A stretch of DNA of 64,000 bases, from NCBI GenBank assembly GCA_964348085.1, contig CAYGBI010000005.1, positions 12,203-76,202 of the forward strand, read 5' to 3'. Below the pieces are notes generated by a model, which was given only the letters and a program-made list of their open reading frames with translations, had not been told where the DNA came from and did no database searches. Of the stretch, positions 1 through 7,463 are shown one piece after another. Each line of letters starts with the position of its first letter. Positions within the stretch are counted from its first letter, which is position 1. Source of the stretch: VXYL01 sp964348085 (GTDB lineage: Bacteria > Pseudomonadota > Gammaproteobacteria > Pseudomonadales > Azotimanducaceae). The position numbers and the translations under genes are program-made.

Positions 1-475
1 AACCGACGATGGCGACCTTCTTGCCCGTACGCGTGATTGGCGGACGCGGCACCACCCAGCCTTCCGCAAAGCCGCGGTCGATGATGGCCATTTCGATATT
101 CTTGATGGTCACCGGCGGGTCGGTAATGCCGAGCACGCACGAACCCTCGCACGGCGCCGGGCAAACACGGCCGGTGAACTCCGGGAAGTTGTTGGTCTTG
201 TGCAGGCGGTCCAGCGCATCCCGCCAGTGGCCGCGATAGACGAGGTCGTTCCACTCCGGGATCAGATTGTGAATGGGACAGCCGCTGCGCCCGTGAATCA
301 TGTCCGGCGATTGGCAAAAGGGTACGCCGCAGTCCATGCACCGAGCGGCTTGCGTGGTTAGCCGCCCGACATCGTGCCCGGTGTAGATTTCCTTGAAATC
401 GGCAATCCGCTCCACGGCGTTGCGATACGGCGCGGCCCGCCGCTCGTAGTCCTTGAATCCGGTTGGTTTACCCAC
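1..475 (-). CDS. gltD: Glutamate synthase small subunit (partial, N-terminal part)
   Basis: This is the beta subunit of NADPH-dependent glutamate synthase. It passes electrons from NADPH through FAD and Fe-S clusters to GltB, which makes glutamate from 2-oxoglutarate and glutamine. Only the first 158 codons lie in the window. The ferredoxin-like N-terminal domain is clear: cysteine clusters CMDCGVPFC and CPAPCEGSCV, then the beginning of the FAD Rossmann strand (KKVAIVG) at the window edge. The start is a GTG at 475; an in-frame TAA 21 bases upstream excludes a longer protein. Its usual partner gltB lies on the same strand but about 18.7 kb upstream, so this gene probably needs its own promoter. 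The family assignment is secure. Confidence 0.95.
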   Translation of the reverse strand, partial: MGKPTGFKDYERRAAPYRNAVERIADFKEIYTGHDVGRLTTQAARCMDCGVPFCQSPDMIHGRSGCPIHNLIPEWNDLVYRGHWRDALDRLHKTNNFPEFTGRVCPAPCEGSCVLGITDPPVTIKNIEMAIIDRGFAEGWVVPRPPITRTGKKVAIVG

Positions 476-523
476 CGCCGCCTGCCTTTAAGCGCCATGA
501 GCCTACGCGGCTCAAAACGATGC

Positions 524-553
524 AGCATACAGTGTCCGGCCACAGGCGGCCAA
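524..553 (-). promoter_or_regulatory. Candidate promoter of gltD
   Basis: Read on the minus strand there is TTGGCC, an 18-base spacer and TATGCT, about 50 bases before the gltD GTG. This matches a sigma-70 promoter only moderately. It is proposed because gltD is no longer next to gltB and cannot easily be read from the gltB promoter. Confidence 0.35.
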
Positions 554-842
554 TTGCCGGCACACGGGATCAGACGGTGCGCAGTGCTTGAAGAATCAGC
601 GGCGGATGCCGAGGCGCCGGCCCGCCTTGCCGCCTAGGCACTTCGCCGAGATTGCAAACGGCAGATGAAGGCGAGCAGGCTGCGAACCCGCTCCTGTCGT
701 AGCCCACGGAGACCTGCGCCCGCAAACGACGCGCAGCGCGAAGGCGGGTGGTCGCAGCCAACACTCGTCGTCGATCCCGCTTGACAGATGGTCTGCCACC
801 GGCGCAATTTGCACGACATTGCGTGACAACGGGCAACGCCCC
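554..842. other. Intergenic stretch without a recognised gene
   Basis: Between the gltD promoter region and the aldo/keto reductase I find no reading frame with family resemblance, no RNA gene and no clear repeat. Together with the gltD leader it forms a 367-base gap between divergent genes, so it probably holds the reductase promoter. Confidence 0.5.
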
Positions 843-1769
843 ATGGCAGAGAGCGAAGACAGCGGCGACATCCCGGTTCGCCCCCTCGGCAAGACCGGGT
901 TGCAGGTTTCGATAATCGGCTTCGGGGGCGGACATTGCGTCAACCCGAGGATTCGGAAGCACGTCACCATCCGGTTGATCCAAGAGGCGGTAGACGCCGG
1001 CGTCACGTTCATGGACAACGCTTGGGAATACGCCGACGGCGAATCCGAGCGTAGGATGGGCATTGCACTGCAAGGTCGCCGAGACGATGTGGTGCTGATG
1101 ACCAAGGTGTGCGCACGCGATGCGCGGACGGCGGAACAGCAGTTGGGCAAAAGTTTGCGCCGGCTGCGTACCGACGTCATCGACATCTGGCAGTTTCACG
1201 AGGTCAACTACGACAATGACCCGGAGTGGATCTTCCGAGCGGGCGGCGCGGTCGAAGCCGCGGTTGCGGCCCGAGAAGCCGGCAAGGTGAGGTTCATCGG
1301 CTTCACCGGCCACAAGAGCCCGCACATCCTGCAACGCATGCTTGCGCAGGACTTCCCTTGGGACACCTGCCAAATGCCCATCAATGTCTTGGACGCCCAC
1401 TACCGCAGCTTCCAGAACGAGATGCTGCCGGAGCTAGTACGCCGCGGCATTGGCGTGATCGGCATGAAGAGCTTGGGCGGCGGCGGGCAGATCGTGCGCA
1501 GCGTCGGCCTCAGCGCCGAGCAATGTCGAGGCTACGCACTGTCACTGCCGATCAGCACCTTGGTATGCGGCATCCAATCCAATGCCGACCTTCGCCAAGA
1601 CATAGCATTCGCCCGCGGCTTCGAGCCGCTCGCGCACGACGAGATGCGCACCCTCGAAGATCGGGTGTACGAAGAAGCGTCCGACGGCCGCCACGAGTGG
1701 TTCAAGAGCATGCAGACGTTCGACTCTCAGTACCACCGCCACCAACACGGTTTCCGCCCGGTGGCCTAG
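843..1769 (+). CDS. Aldo/keto reductase
   Basis: A cytosolic NAD(P)H-dependent aldo/keto reductase of about 308 residues with a TIM-barrel fold. The family catalytic tetrad can be placed: Asp in FMDNAWEY, Tyr in WEYADGE, Lys in LMTKVCARD and His in WQFHEVN. The N-terminal VRPLGKTGLQVSIIGFGGG is the usual first strand. The C-terminal GIGVIGMKSLGGGG and LVCGIQS segments are typical of the non-sugar 'predicted oxidoreductase' branch. I chose the ATG at 843; a TTG at 819 would add eight residues outside the conserved domain. The substrate is unknown. The gene is transcribed opposite to the toxin array and ends at a dispersed two-hairpin repeat. Confidence 0.85.
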   Translation: MAESEDSGDIPVRPLGKTGLQVSIIGFGGGHCVNPRIRKHVTIRLIQEAVDAGVTFMDNAWEYADGESERRMGIALQGRRDDVVLMTKVCARDARTAEQQLGKSLRRLRTDVIDIWQFHEVNYDNDPEWIFRAGGAVEAAVAAREAGKVRFIGFTGHKSPHILQRMLAQDFPWDTCQMPINVLDAHYRSFQNEMLPELVRRGIGVIGMKSLGGGGQIVRSVGLSAEQCRGYALSLPISTLVCGIQSNADLRQDIAFARGFEPLAHDEMRTLEDRVYEEASDGRHEWFKSMQTFDSQYHRHQHGFRPVA

Positions 1770-1885
1770 CGCCCCCGTTGGACTTGGCGGCTAACGCCGC
1801 GAAGCCCAACGGGGCGCTAGGGAGGCTTGGGCTGGGGCGAAAGGCGGCGCCGAGAGGCGACTGCTCTCGTGGCGGTAGCACCCCG
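1769..1885 (+). repeat. Two-hairpin dispersed repeat, copy 1
   Basis: Starting at the stop codon of the aldo/keto reductase is a hairpin whose arms read roughly CGCCCCGTTGGACTTGGCGGC and its complement (1769-1817). After GGCTTGGGCTGGGG comes a second hairpin with arms around CGAAAGGCGGCGCC (about 1839-1870). The same two-part element recurs near 19.2, 43.8, 44.7 and 59.8 kb. Its position suggests a REP/BIME-like element that may also end transcription. Confidence 0.75.
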
Positions 1886-1925
1886 TCGGACTTCCGGCCA
1901 ACGCCGTCGCGGTGGTCCGTCCCAT

Positions 1926-2080
1926 TCACGTCCGCGCCAGCCGCGTGATAACCGATTGGCGGTTGGCGCCTAGCGTCCCGCTGACCCGCAAGATGCAAAG
2001 CGTCTTTCGCGTCATCACGGTCTGCCCGCTCGTCGGAAGCAGCCCAATGCAGCGGGTCCGGCGTCCATAAGCATCAACAT
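1926..2080 (-). pseudogene. Remnant of a CT-C tail plus the start of a short ankyrin immunity gene
   Basis: Read on the minus strand, the segment from 2080 encodes MLMLMDAGPAALGC, which matches the MLTLVDSRRAALGC end of the HEDLH toxin tip. It is followed by MTRKTLCILRVSGTLGA and QSVITR, matching the signal peptide of the short ankyrin proteins (MTTGKTVCILMVGATLA). It then stops after about 30 codons. It is therefore a truncated toxin-tail/immunity-head junction, showing that the cassette array once extended further in this direction. Confidence 0.75.
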
Positions 2081-4116
2081 GGCTCGTTGGGGCCACAGGC
2101 GTCGCGGAACTCCAGCACGTCGCCGGCGCGGCGTCTACTCGGCGTTTCGGACTCTTGGTCGCCGGTGTCCAAAAGCAGGCGGAGCGCAGCGACACGATTC
2201 GGCAGCGCGCTCAGCGGATCCCGGGAAGTTCGCCGTCCGTAGCCAAAGCAGTCGCGCCGAAACTCGTCCACTACGCGGACGAACCACCGGGGCCCGCCCG
2301 GTCGGCGCATCACGTCTACCCTGGTCAGTCCCGGCTCCCCCAGTGTGCAGACCATCGTCCGCGGATCGGCGCCGAGTGCCACCAGATTGTAGTAGTTGAC
2401 TTCGCGAGCCGGGAGTTCCCGGTGGTGGACCGCACGCTCGAGTGCGTGGCGGCCACTACGGTCGGGGAGGTTGGGATCGACGCCTAGTCGCACCAGATGG
2501 CGCAGGAAGTACGGCTGCGTGAACTCCGCAGCCGCTCCGATCAGTTCCCCGGCGTCTTCGCGCGTACGGTCCGCCGTTTTCGCCCCGCTCTCCGTCAGCA
2601 GGTAGGCCAAGTGCAACTGGTTGCCGCGCACCGCGGCCAAGAGCGGATCGCCCAGATTCGGGTCGGCGCCGTGCGCGAGCAACACCTTGGCCGCACGGTA
2701 CGAGCCTTCGGCGGCGCGCTCCAGAGGCGTGGCCGGCGCGCCCGACGGCGCCGCCCATAACGCGTTCGTCAACGCGGAGTCTTGGTCGAGCAGGGCTTCC
2801 AGCACCAGCGGCAGATCCCGCGTCGCGCTGAAGTGTACGGCTTCGAGCCGCGAACGGGGTTCGACGCCAAGCGCCAACAGCGCCGTCGCCAAGTCCTCGC
2901 GCCGGCGCGCCAACGCCTGGTCGAAGAGCGACACCACGCTGGCCGCCGCGACGCCGAGATCTCCCGCGCACGCCACCGCCCGGTCGCGGGAGATTCGTCG
3001 GATGCGGTCCGGGCGCGAGGCGCGGTATGGATCTCCGGTTCGGGAAGCAGCCAGCCAACCGCACCCGGCGGGCGACGGCTCGGTTGGCGACTTCTCGCCG
3101 GCGCATGTCGACCGGTGGCGTTCGACGGCGTCGATGAACCAGTGTGGCCATTGCCGGAAAGCTTCGTAGGCGAAGCTGTTCCGCGGCAGGCCGCAGGCCA
3201 TCGCCCGCGGATCCGCCCCCACATCCAACAGCGTGTCCCAGACCGCCTTCCCCGCCCGCAGGTCGCGGATGGCCGCAGGCCCGTCGGCGTGTTGCCCGGT
3301 CCCCTGCGCCGCCGCCACCAGCGGATGCACGTCGGGCCCGTATCCGAGCGCCTCCCCGCCCGGCCCCGGCAGGTTCGGATCCACCCCGTGCGCGACCAGG
3401 TGGGCGACGAACTGAAAGGTGCCGACGTTGGCGGCCCAGTGAAGCGCCTGCCCCTCCACGATCCGCCGTCCCGCGGTGAGGTCCGCGCCGTGGTCCAGCA
3501 GCATATGTGCGATGTGCAGCTGGGGCCCTCCGGTTACTCCGGTTAGGGCGGCGGCCAGCGGCACGCCGAGCCCGCGTCCCCCGGTGGGGTCCGCGCCGCG
3601 CGTCAGCAGCAGTCTCGTAGTCTGGTACGCGCCACAGAACGCTGCGCGGTGCAATGGAGTGCTCAGGTCCAACGGCGGCCCTTCGTCCAGCAGGGCTTCG
3701 AGCACCAAAGGCAGGTCGCGGGCAGCCGCCGCTTCCACGGCGTCGGCGCGTGAACGGGGCCGAACGCCTTGCGTCAGCAAAGCCAGCGCCACGTCGTCGC
3801 GCATCGCGCCGAGCGCTTGGTCGAACAACGAAACCGCGCGTTCGTCGTCGACGCCCAACGACCCGGCGCACGACTTGGCCCCCGCCACCTCCATGCGCGC
3901 AATGCGCAGCCACGTCTCGCGGTCCGCGTAGTAGGGGTCATCGCCGAACGGCGCGCCGGGCGGCTTGACGTTCGCCGAGACAACCCAATCGCACTCGCTC
4001 GGAAACGCGGGAACGACGATCAGAGCGACGAGGACAGCGACCAGATATGCTGCGCCGTTCCCGGCGCGTCGCGCTTGGCCGAGGCTGACTCGGGCCAACA
4101 TCTTGCCAGCGCTCAT
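2074..4116 (-). CDS. Exported two-lobed ankyrin protein, candidate immunity protein A1
   Basis: About 680 residues. It starts with a Sec signal peptide (hydrophobic segment around residues 23-40, then PSECDW), placed by a strong AAGGAGG ribosome site before the ATG at 4116. The rest is ankyrin repeats arranged as an internal duplication. The first lobe (about residues 60-350) and the second (about 370-640) both begin with DPYYADRE- or DPYRASRP-like segments and both contain a LPLVLEALLD helix pair. It is a near copy of the gene at 13234-15147, which directly follows the metzincin-like Rhs tip. About 470 bases (3361-3834 here) are identical to that copy, pointing to recent duplication or gene conversion. 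No toxin tip precedes this copy; only the inter-cassette linker does. The immunity role is inferred from position and paralogy. Confidence 0.75.
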   Translation of the reverse strand: MSAGKMLARVSLGQARRAGNGAAYLVAVLVALIVVPAFPSECDWVVSANVKPPGAPFGDDPYYADRETWLRIARMEVAGAKSCAGSLGVDDERAVSLFDQALGAMRDDVALALLTQGVRPRSRADAVEAAAARDLPLVLEALLDEGPPLDLSTPLHRAAFCGAYQTTRLLLTRGADPTGGRGLGVPLAAALTGVTGGPQLHIAHMLLDHGADLTAGRRIVEGQALHWAANVGTFQFVAHLVAHGVDPNLPGPGGEALGYGPDVHPLVAAAQGTGQHADGPAAIRDLRAGKAVWDTLLDVGADPRAMACGLPRNSFAYEAFRQWPHWFIDAVERHRSTCAGEKSPTEPSPAGCGWLAASRTGDPYRASRPDRIRRISRDRAVACAGDLGVAAASVVSLFDQALARRREDLATALLALGVEPRSRLEAVHFSATRDLPLVLEALLDQDSALTNALWAAPSGAPATPLERAAEGSYRAAKVLLAHGADPNLGDPLLAAVRGNQLHLAYLLTESGAKTADRTREDAGELIGAAAEFTQPYFLRHLVRLGVDPNLPDRSGRHALERAVHHRELPAREVNYYNLVALGADPRTMVCTLGEPGLTRVDVMRRPGGPRWFVRVVDEFRRDCFGYGRRTSRDPLSALPNRVAALRLLLDTGDQESETPSRRRAGDVLEFRDACGPNEPC

Positions 4117-4138
4117 TGAGCCCTCCTTAGTAGCGTTT

Positions 4139-4204
4139 TTGGTCGGCGGTTCGGCGCGTTCGCGACCCGTCATCGCTCCGCACCGTTCGAGTGGCCGCGC
4201 GCGG
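4139..4204 (-). repeat. Inter-cassette linker, copy 1
   Basis: A roughly 70-90 base segment containing TTCGGCGCGTTCGCGACCCG on the plus strand follows the stop codon of each TPR-like immunity gene (here, 9597-9693 and 11693-11751). It marks cassette boundaries and shows that the array grew by duplication of units. Confidence 0.7.
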
Positions 4205-5497
4205 CTACCTCTCCTCGAGTTCGCGCAGGTACCGTTCGGCCTTTTTCCCGTAGGACTCGCTCTCGCCGTCTCCGCGCGGGCGCCTGTCGTCATAGGCCAT
4301 GACGTGCCGGTAGACCGCCTTGGCCTCGTGGAAGCGGTCAGCCCGTTCAAGGGCACGGGCCAGCCACAGGCCCGCCTGCCCGTCGCCCGGATCGAGTTCC
4401 ACCGCCTTGCGCAGCTCGGCGACTTCTCGCAGTTGGGCGACTTCCCGTTGTGCGCCGACGACTCTCGAGTACGCCACATGGTAGGCGGACGTCCGCCGTT
4501 CTTCCGGCTCCGCGTCGAGCAAGTCCCGAACCGCGATCAAATAGTCGACGCCGTCGGCGCCGAAACGCTTGTCGTGGACGGCGGCGACGAGTCCGTAGTA
4601 ATGCACGTCGTCCAACCACATCACATCGCCGGCGTCGAGATGCTTGTCGCGGACGACGGCGTGGCCCACCTTGGCGATCGCCTCCAAGGCGTCTTCTCCG
4701 AGCGGAACGCCGTCGCGCCGGTCGCGTCTCGCGAGCAGGCGCAAGGCGTTCAGGCAAAGCGCCTCGAACCCCATCGCGAACGCGTGCCCGTGGCAGATCA
4801 ACCCCAGACTCGCGGCGCGGTCGTCGGCGTCGAACGGAAGCGACGCCAGAGCCATGTCGTCGAGCACCCGCGAGCGGAACGCACTCGCCGCCTCGGGTTT
4901 CCCGTCGTAGAGGCTGCGACGGTAGATCATGGCCGCGAAAAGAAACTTCCACGACGGGTCCGTCGCATGAACATAGCCCTGCATCCGAACCTCGCCCGCC
5001 TCCTCCTCTCGCTCGGCGTCGTCCGTATCGCCGGACTCCAACACCTCCGCGAGGAAGTACGCCGCGGAAGTGCAGCCCGGATCGAGCGCCAAGGTGCGTC
5101 GAAGCAGAGCCTCATTCCGTTCCTCGTCGTCCTCGAAGCCTACAAGCGCGTAAACGACCGCCGGGTCGTTGGGATAGTCGTCGGCGAGCGCCCGCAGCTC
5201 GTCCCGCGTCGCGATGTTCGCTTGGTCCAGTATCGCGAAGTCTTTCTCTTGGAGCGCCGTGAAGGACGCCGCGGAGGAGCGACCCAAGGCGAGGGCCAGC
5301 CGTTGCTCGCGGGTCGGATTGTCGATTTCGGCCAGCGTTCGCAGAAGGCGTTGGCATCGGGGCTTGGAACCGGGCAGGCCGTCCTCGCAGAGCAGCATCG
5401 CCTCTTTGTACGCGCCGGCGAATTCGATTTCGCAGGCGTGGCCGGCGCCACCGAGCCACGCGACGGTTGCTGCCGCCAATGCGGTTGCACTTTTCAT
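4205..5497 (-). CDS. Exported TPR-like protein, candidate immunity protein B1
   Basis: About 430 residues. It starts at the ATG at 5497 behind an AAAGGAG site, with a short signal peptide (MKSATALAAATVAWLGGAGHA, a likely cut after GHA, then Cys). The mature part has helical TPR-like units such as LRRTLALDPGCTSAAYFLA and ELRKAVELDPGDGQAGLWLA. It has two paralogues: 9694-10923, which directly follows the JAMM-like toxin tip, and a frameshifted one at 11752-13067. Here only the last 30 or so codons of that toxin tip remain upstream (5515-5620), so this is an immunity gene without its toxin. Periplasmic location is inferred from the signal peptide; function is inferred from context. Confidence 0.75.
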   Translation of the reverse strand: MKSATALAAATVAWLGGAGHACEIEFAGAYKEAMLLCEDGLPGSKPRCQRLLRTLAEIDNPTREQRLALALGRSSAASFTALQEKDFAILDQANIATRDELRALADDYPNDPAVVYALVGFEDDEERNEALLRRTLALDPGCTSAAYFLAEVLESGDTDDAEREEEAGEVRMQGYVHATDPSWKFLFAAMIYRRSLYDGKPEAASAFRSRVLDDMALASLPFDADDRAASLGLICHGHAFAMGFEALCLNALRLLARRDRRDGVPLGEDALEAIAKVGHAVVRDKHLDAGDVMWLDDVHYYGLVAAVHDKRFGADGVDYLIAVRDLLDAEPEERRTSAYHVAYSRVVGAQREVAQLREVAELRKAVELDPGDGQAGLWLARALERADRFHEAKAVYRHVMAYDDRRPRGDGESESYGKKAERYLRELEER

Positions 5498-5514
5498 CGT
5501 TGCGCTCCTTTGGT

Positions 5515-5620
5515 TCACGGTGACTGTACCCCAGCGGCCGTACCCCGCCGGCCGCTGGCGTTCTTGCAGCAGACCTTCATTTGATCCGGAGTCGGCGTGA
5601 TCGGGTAGAGGGGCCTGTCC
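5515..5620 (-). pseudogene. Tail remnant of the JAMM-like toxin tip
   Basis: Minus-strand translation gives RPLYPITPTPDQMKV and NASGR, matching the end of the JAMM-like tip at 10956 (RPLYLITPLRDQVKV, DSSGR). The catalytic part is missing. It sits directly upstream of the TPR-like gene, as in the complete cassette. Confidence 0.75.
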
Positions 5621-5649
5621 ACCTCCTGCGCCCGCGCACGTCGCCGAAG

Positions 5650-5815
5650 CCTCTGTTTCTCGTGTACGCCGCCCGCCGGTCGCTGGGGAGAACGCGAAGA
5701 GCGGCACGATCCGCTCCCGGTTCGCCTGCCGGCTCTTGGCCACGGCCGGGTATTTCGTCCCCCACGGCCCCGTCTCGAAAGCGTCCAGCGCCTCGCGCCG
5801 TCGGTCCGCTCGGTC
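5650..5815 (-). mobile_element. IS256-type transposase fragment
   Basis: Minus-strand frames give REALDAFETGPWGTKYPAVA followed by RERIVPLFAFSPA and, after a frame change, an AYTRN stretch. These resemble the IS256 (mutator) transposase block in which ALDAFE...KYPAV...W and FAF.P.IRRVIYTTNAIES follow one another. Only about 55 codons remain, with a frameshift. It lies inside the toxin array between two cassettes. Confidence 0.65.
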
Positions 5816-5903
5816 CACATGCACTCGGTTTCATGTCGCCAATCGTCACCGGCCGCCGCTTGGTCGCCGGCGGTTTCGTCGGCGATGCGCATCGCTGCCC
5901 GCC

Positions 5904-7004
5904 TCAGTCACCGCGCCTCAGCGCTTGCACGTCGAAATCGGGATCCGCCAGATCGAACGCCGTCAGGCCTCGGTGGTCGGTCGCCGCAGGGTCCGTTCCC
6001 GCCGCCAGAAGCACGCGCACCGCGGGCGCGTTCCTCTCGGCGACCGCCACGTGCAGCGCCGTGCGGCCGATGCGGTCGGTCTCGTCGACGTCCGCGCCGG
6101 CCTGCAGCAGCACCCTCAGCAGCACCGTGTCGTCGCGGCCGACGGTGATGCGGAGCGGAACGGTCGGTTCCGCTCCGGCATCGAGCAGGAGCGTGGCCAC
6201 GGCGGGGTTGCGGTTGAAAAGAACCGCAAAGCGCAGCGGAGTGTCGCCTTCGCTGTCCTTGGCATCGACATCCACCCCCGCACCGAGCAGGACGGCTGCC
6301 ATTGCCGGATCCTCGTTGTGCCAGGCAGCCTTGAAGAGAGGCGTCGCGCCGGATCGGTCGGTCGCGTTCGGATCGGCCCCGGCCTCGAGTAGCGCAGTGG
6401 CCATCTCCGGGCGGTTGCCCCATGCGGCGGCGTGCAGCGGCGTTCGCCGACTGCCCCGGGCTGCGACGTCCGCTCCTCGGTCGACCAGCGCGGAAACGAC
6501 CGCCGGATTGGCATTTCTTGCGGCCGCCGTGATCAAAGGCGTGTCTCCGTTCAAGCGAACGTTGGGGTCGCCGCCGGCCTCGAGCAAGGTGACGACGACG
6601 GCGGGATTGGCGTTGCCCGCCGCCGCGTGTACGGCCACGGCATCGACTTTCGCGCCCGCCCGCAGGAGCGCCACCACTACGAATGGATCGTCGAACCGGC
6701 TCGCCGCCATGCTCAGCACGGTGCTCCGCCCCTCGCTGCTCCCGCCGTGCAGCGGGTGCAGCCACTGTTCCTCGCGCCGGTTCGGATCGGCTCCGTTGCG
6801 GATACACTCCAGCACTCGGGCCTCCGTGGCGCTCGAAAAGAAGGCATCGAGCTCCCCTAGCTCGCTTGACTCGCCCGCCGGCGGCGTCCAGTCGACGCAC
6901 TCCGATTCGGGTCCGCTGAACATCTCCCGCGTGATGAACGATTGGGCGTCGACGGCCAGCGTCGCGCCGACCATCAGGATGCAAACCGTCTTTCCAGTCG
7001 TCAT
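5904..7004 (-). CDS. Exported short ankyrin protein, candidate immunity protein C1
   Basis: A 366-residue protein with a signal peptide (MTTGKTVCILMVGATLAVDA) and about seven ankyrin repeats. Clear units are GNANPAVVVTLLEAGGDPNV, NRPEMATALLEAGADPNATD and a final NAPAVRVLLAAGTDPAATD. The start at 7004 has a GAGGTGA ribosome site. It is a close paralogue of the protein at 7389-8537, which directly follows the HEDLH toxin tip. Upstream of this copy is only a frameshifted piece of that toxin tip (7018-7463). Exported ankyrin proteins directly after toxin tips are best read as immunity proteins, but no biochemical role can be shown from sequence alone. Confidence 0.75.
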   Translation of the reverse strand: MTTGKTVCILMVGATLAVDAQSFITREMFSGPESECVDWTPPAGESSELGELDAFFSSATEARVLECIRNGADPNRREEQWLHPLHGGSSEGRSTVLSMAASRFDDPFVVVALLRAGAKVDAVAVHAAAGNANPAVVVTLLEAGGDPNVRLNGDTPLITAAARNANPAVVSALVDRGADVAARGSRRTPLHAAAWGNRPEMATALLEAGADPNATDRSGATPLFKAAWHNEDPAMAAVLLGAGVDVDAKDSEGDTPLRFAVLFNRNPAVATLLLDAGAEPTVPLRITVGRDDTVLLRVLLQAGADVDETDRIGRTALHVAVAERNAPAVRVLLAAGTDPAATDHRGLTAFDLADPDFDVQALRRGD

Positions 7005-7017
7005 GATTCACCTCGTC

Positions 7018-7463
7018 TCAGTCGCAGCCCAATGCGGCGCGTTTGGAATCGACAAGCGTCAACATAGGCCGGACGGCTGCGAGTTCAGCGTCGCGATACT
7101 GCTGCGGGTTGACATGGTACAACTCGTCGCGTTTGCTTCTGTCGTGCGCTCTGTAGAACATTGTTACGGCTTCTTCGAACTCGGGTAGCGACTCTATGGC
7201 GCCCTCGGCTTCAGCAGGGTTGCTTGCGTCCGCCGCCGGAATCGAGAGGGACTCTACCGCCGATCGACTCGAACGCCAAGGTCATGTCCGCCAGGTAGTT
7301 CCGCACGTGCAAATCCTCGTGTGCCTGCACAGCCTCTATCATGTAGTAGGGAGTCACGCTTCCATCACATCCCGCCCGATTGGTCAGACTATTTCTCACG
7401 ACCTCCAGCTCCGCACAAGATCCGATGCCGGCGATCATGAGGCTGGTAACTTGCTCTACGCCG
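7018..7463 (-). pseudogene. Truncated copy of the HEDLH toxin tip (CT-C)
   Basis: This repeats the last 150 or so codons of the tip at 8551-9225, including AELEVVRNSLTNR and EAVQAHEDLHVRNYLADM, up to the shared end just before the immunity start. A five-base deletion near 7270 shifts the frame, and the N-terminal half is absent, so it is not a functional toxin. At its upstream end (about 7460) it is joined directly to the C-terminus of the neighbouring ankyrin gene. Confidence 0.8.

Noticed and set aside
570..1400. A 276-codon minus-strand frame opposite the aldo/keto reductase
   Set aside because: The plus strand carries the full reductase catalytic tetrad; the antisense frame has no motif.
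3965..5584. A 539-codon plus-strand frame opposite the TPR-like and ankyrin genes
   Set aside because: It is an antisense shadow of the exported TPR-like protein, which has a signal peptide and ribosome site; similar shadows occur opposite every paralogue.
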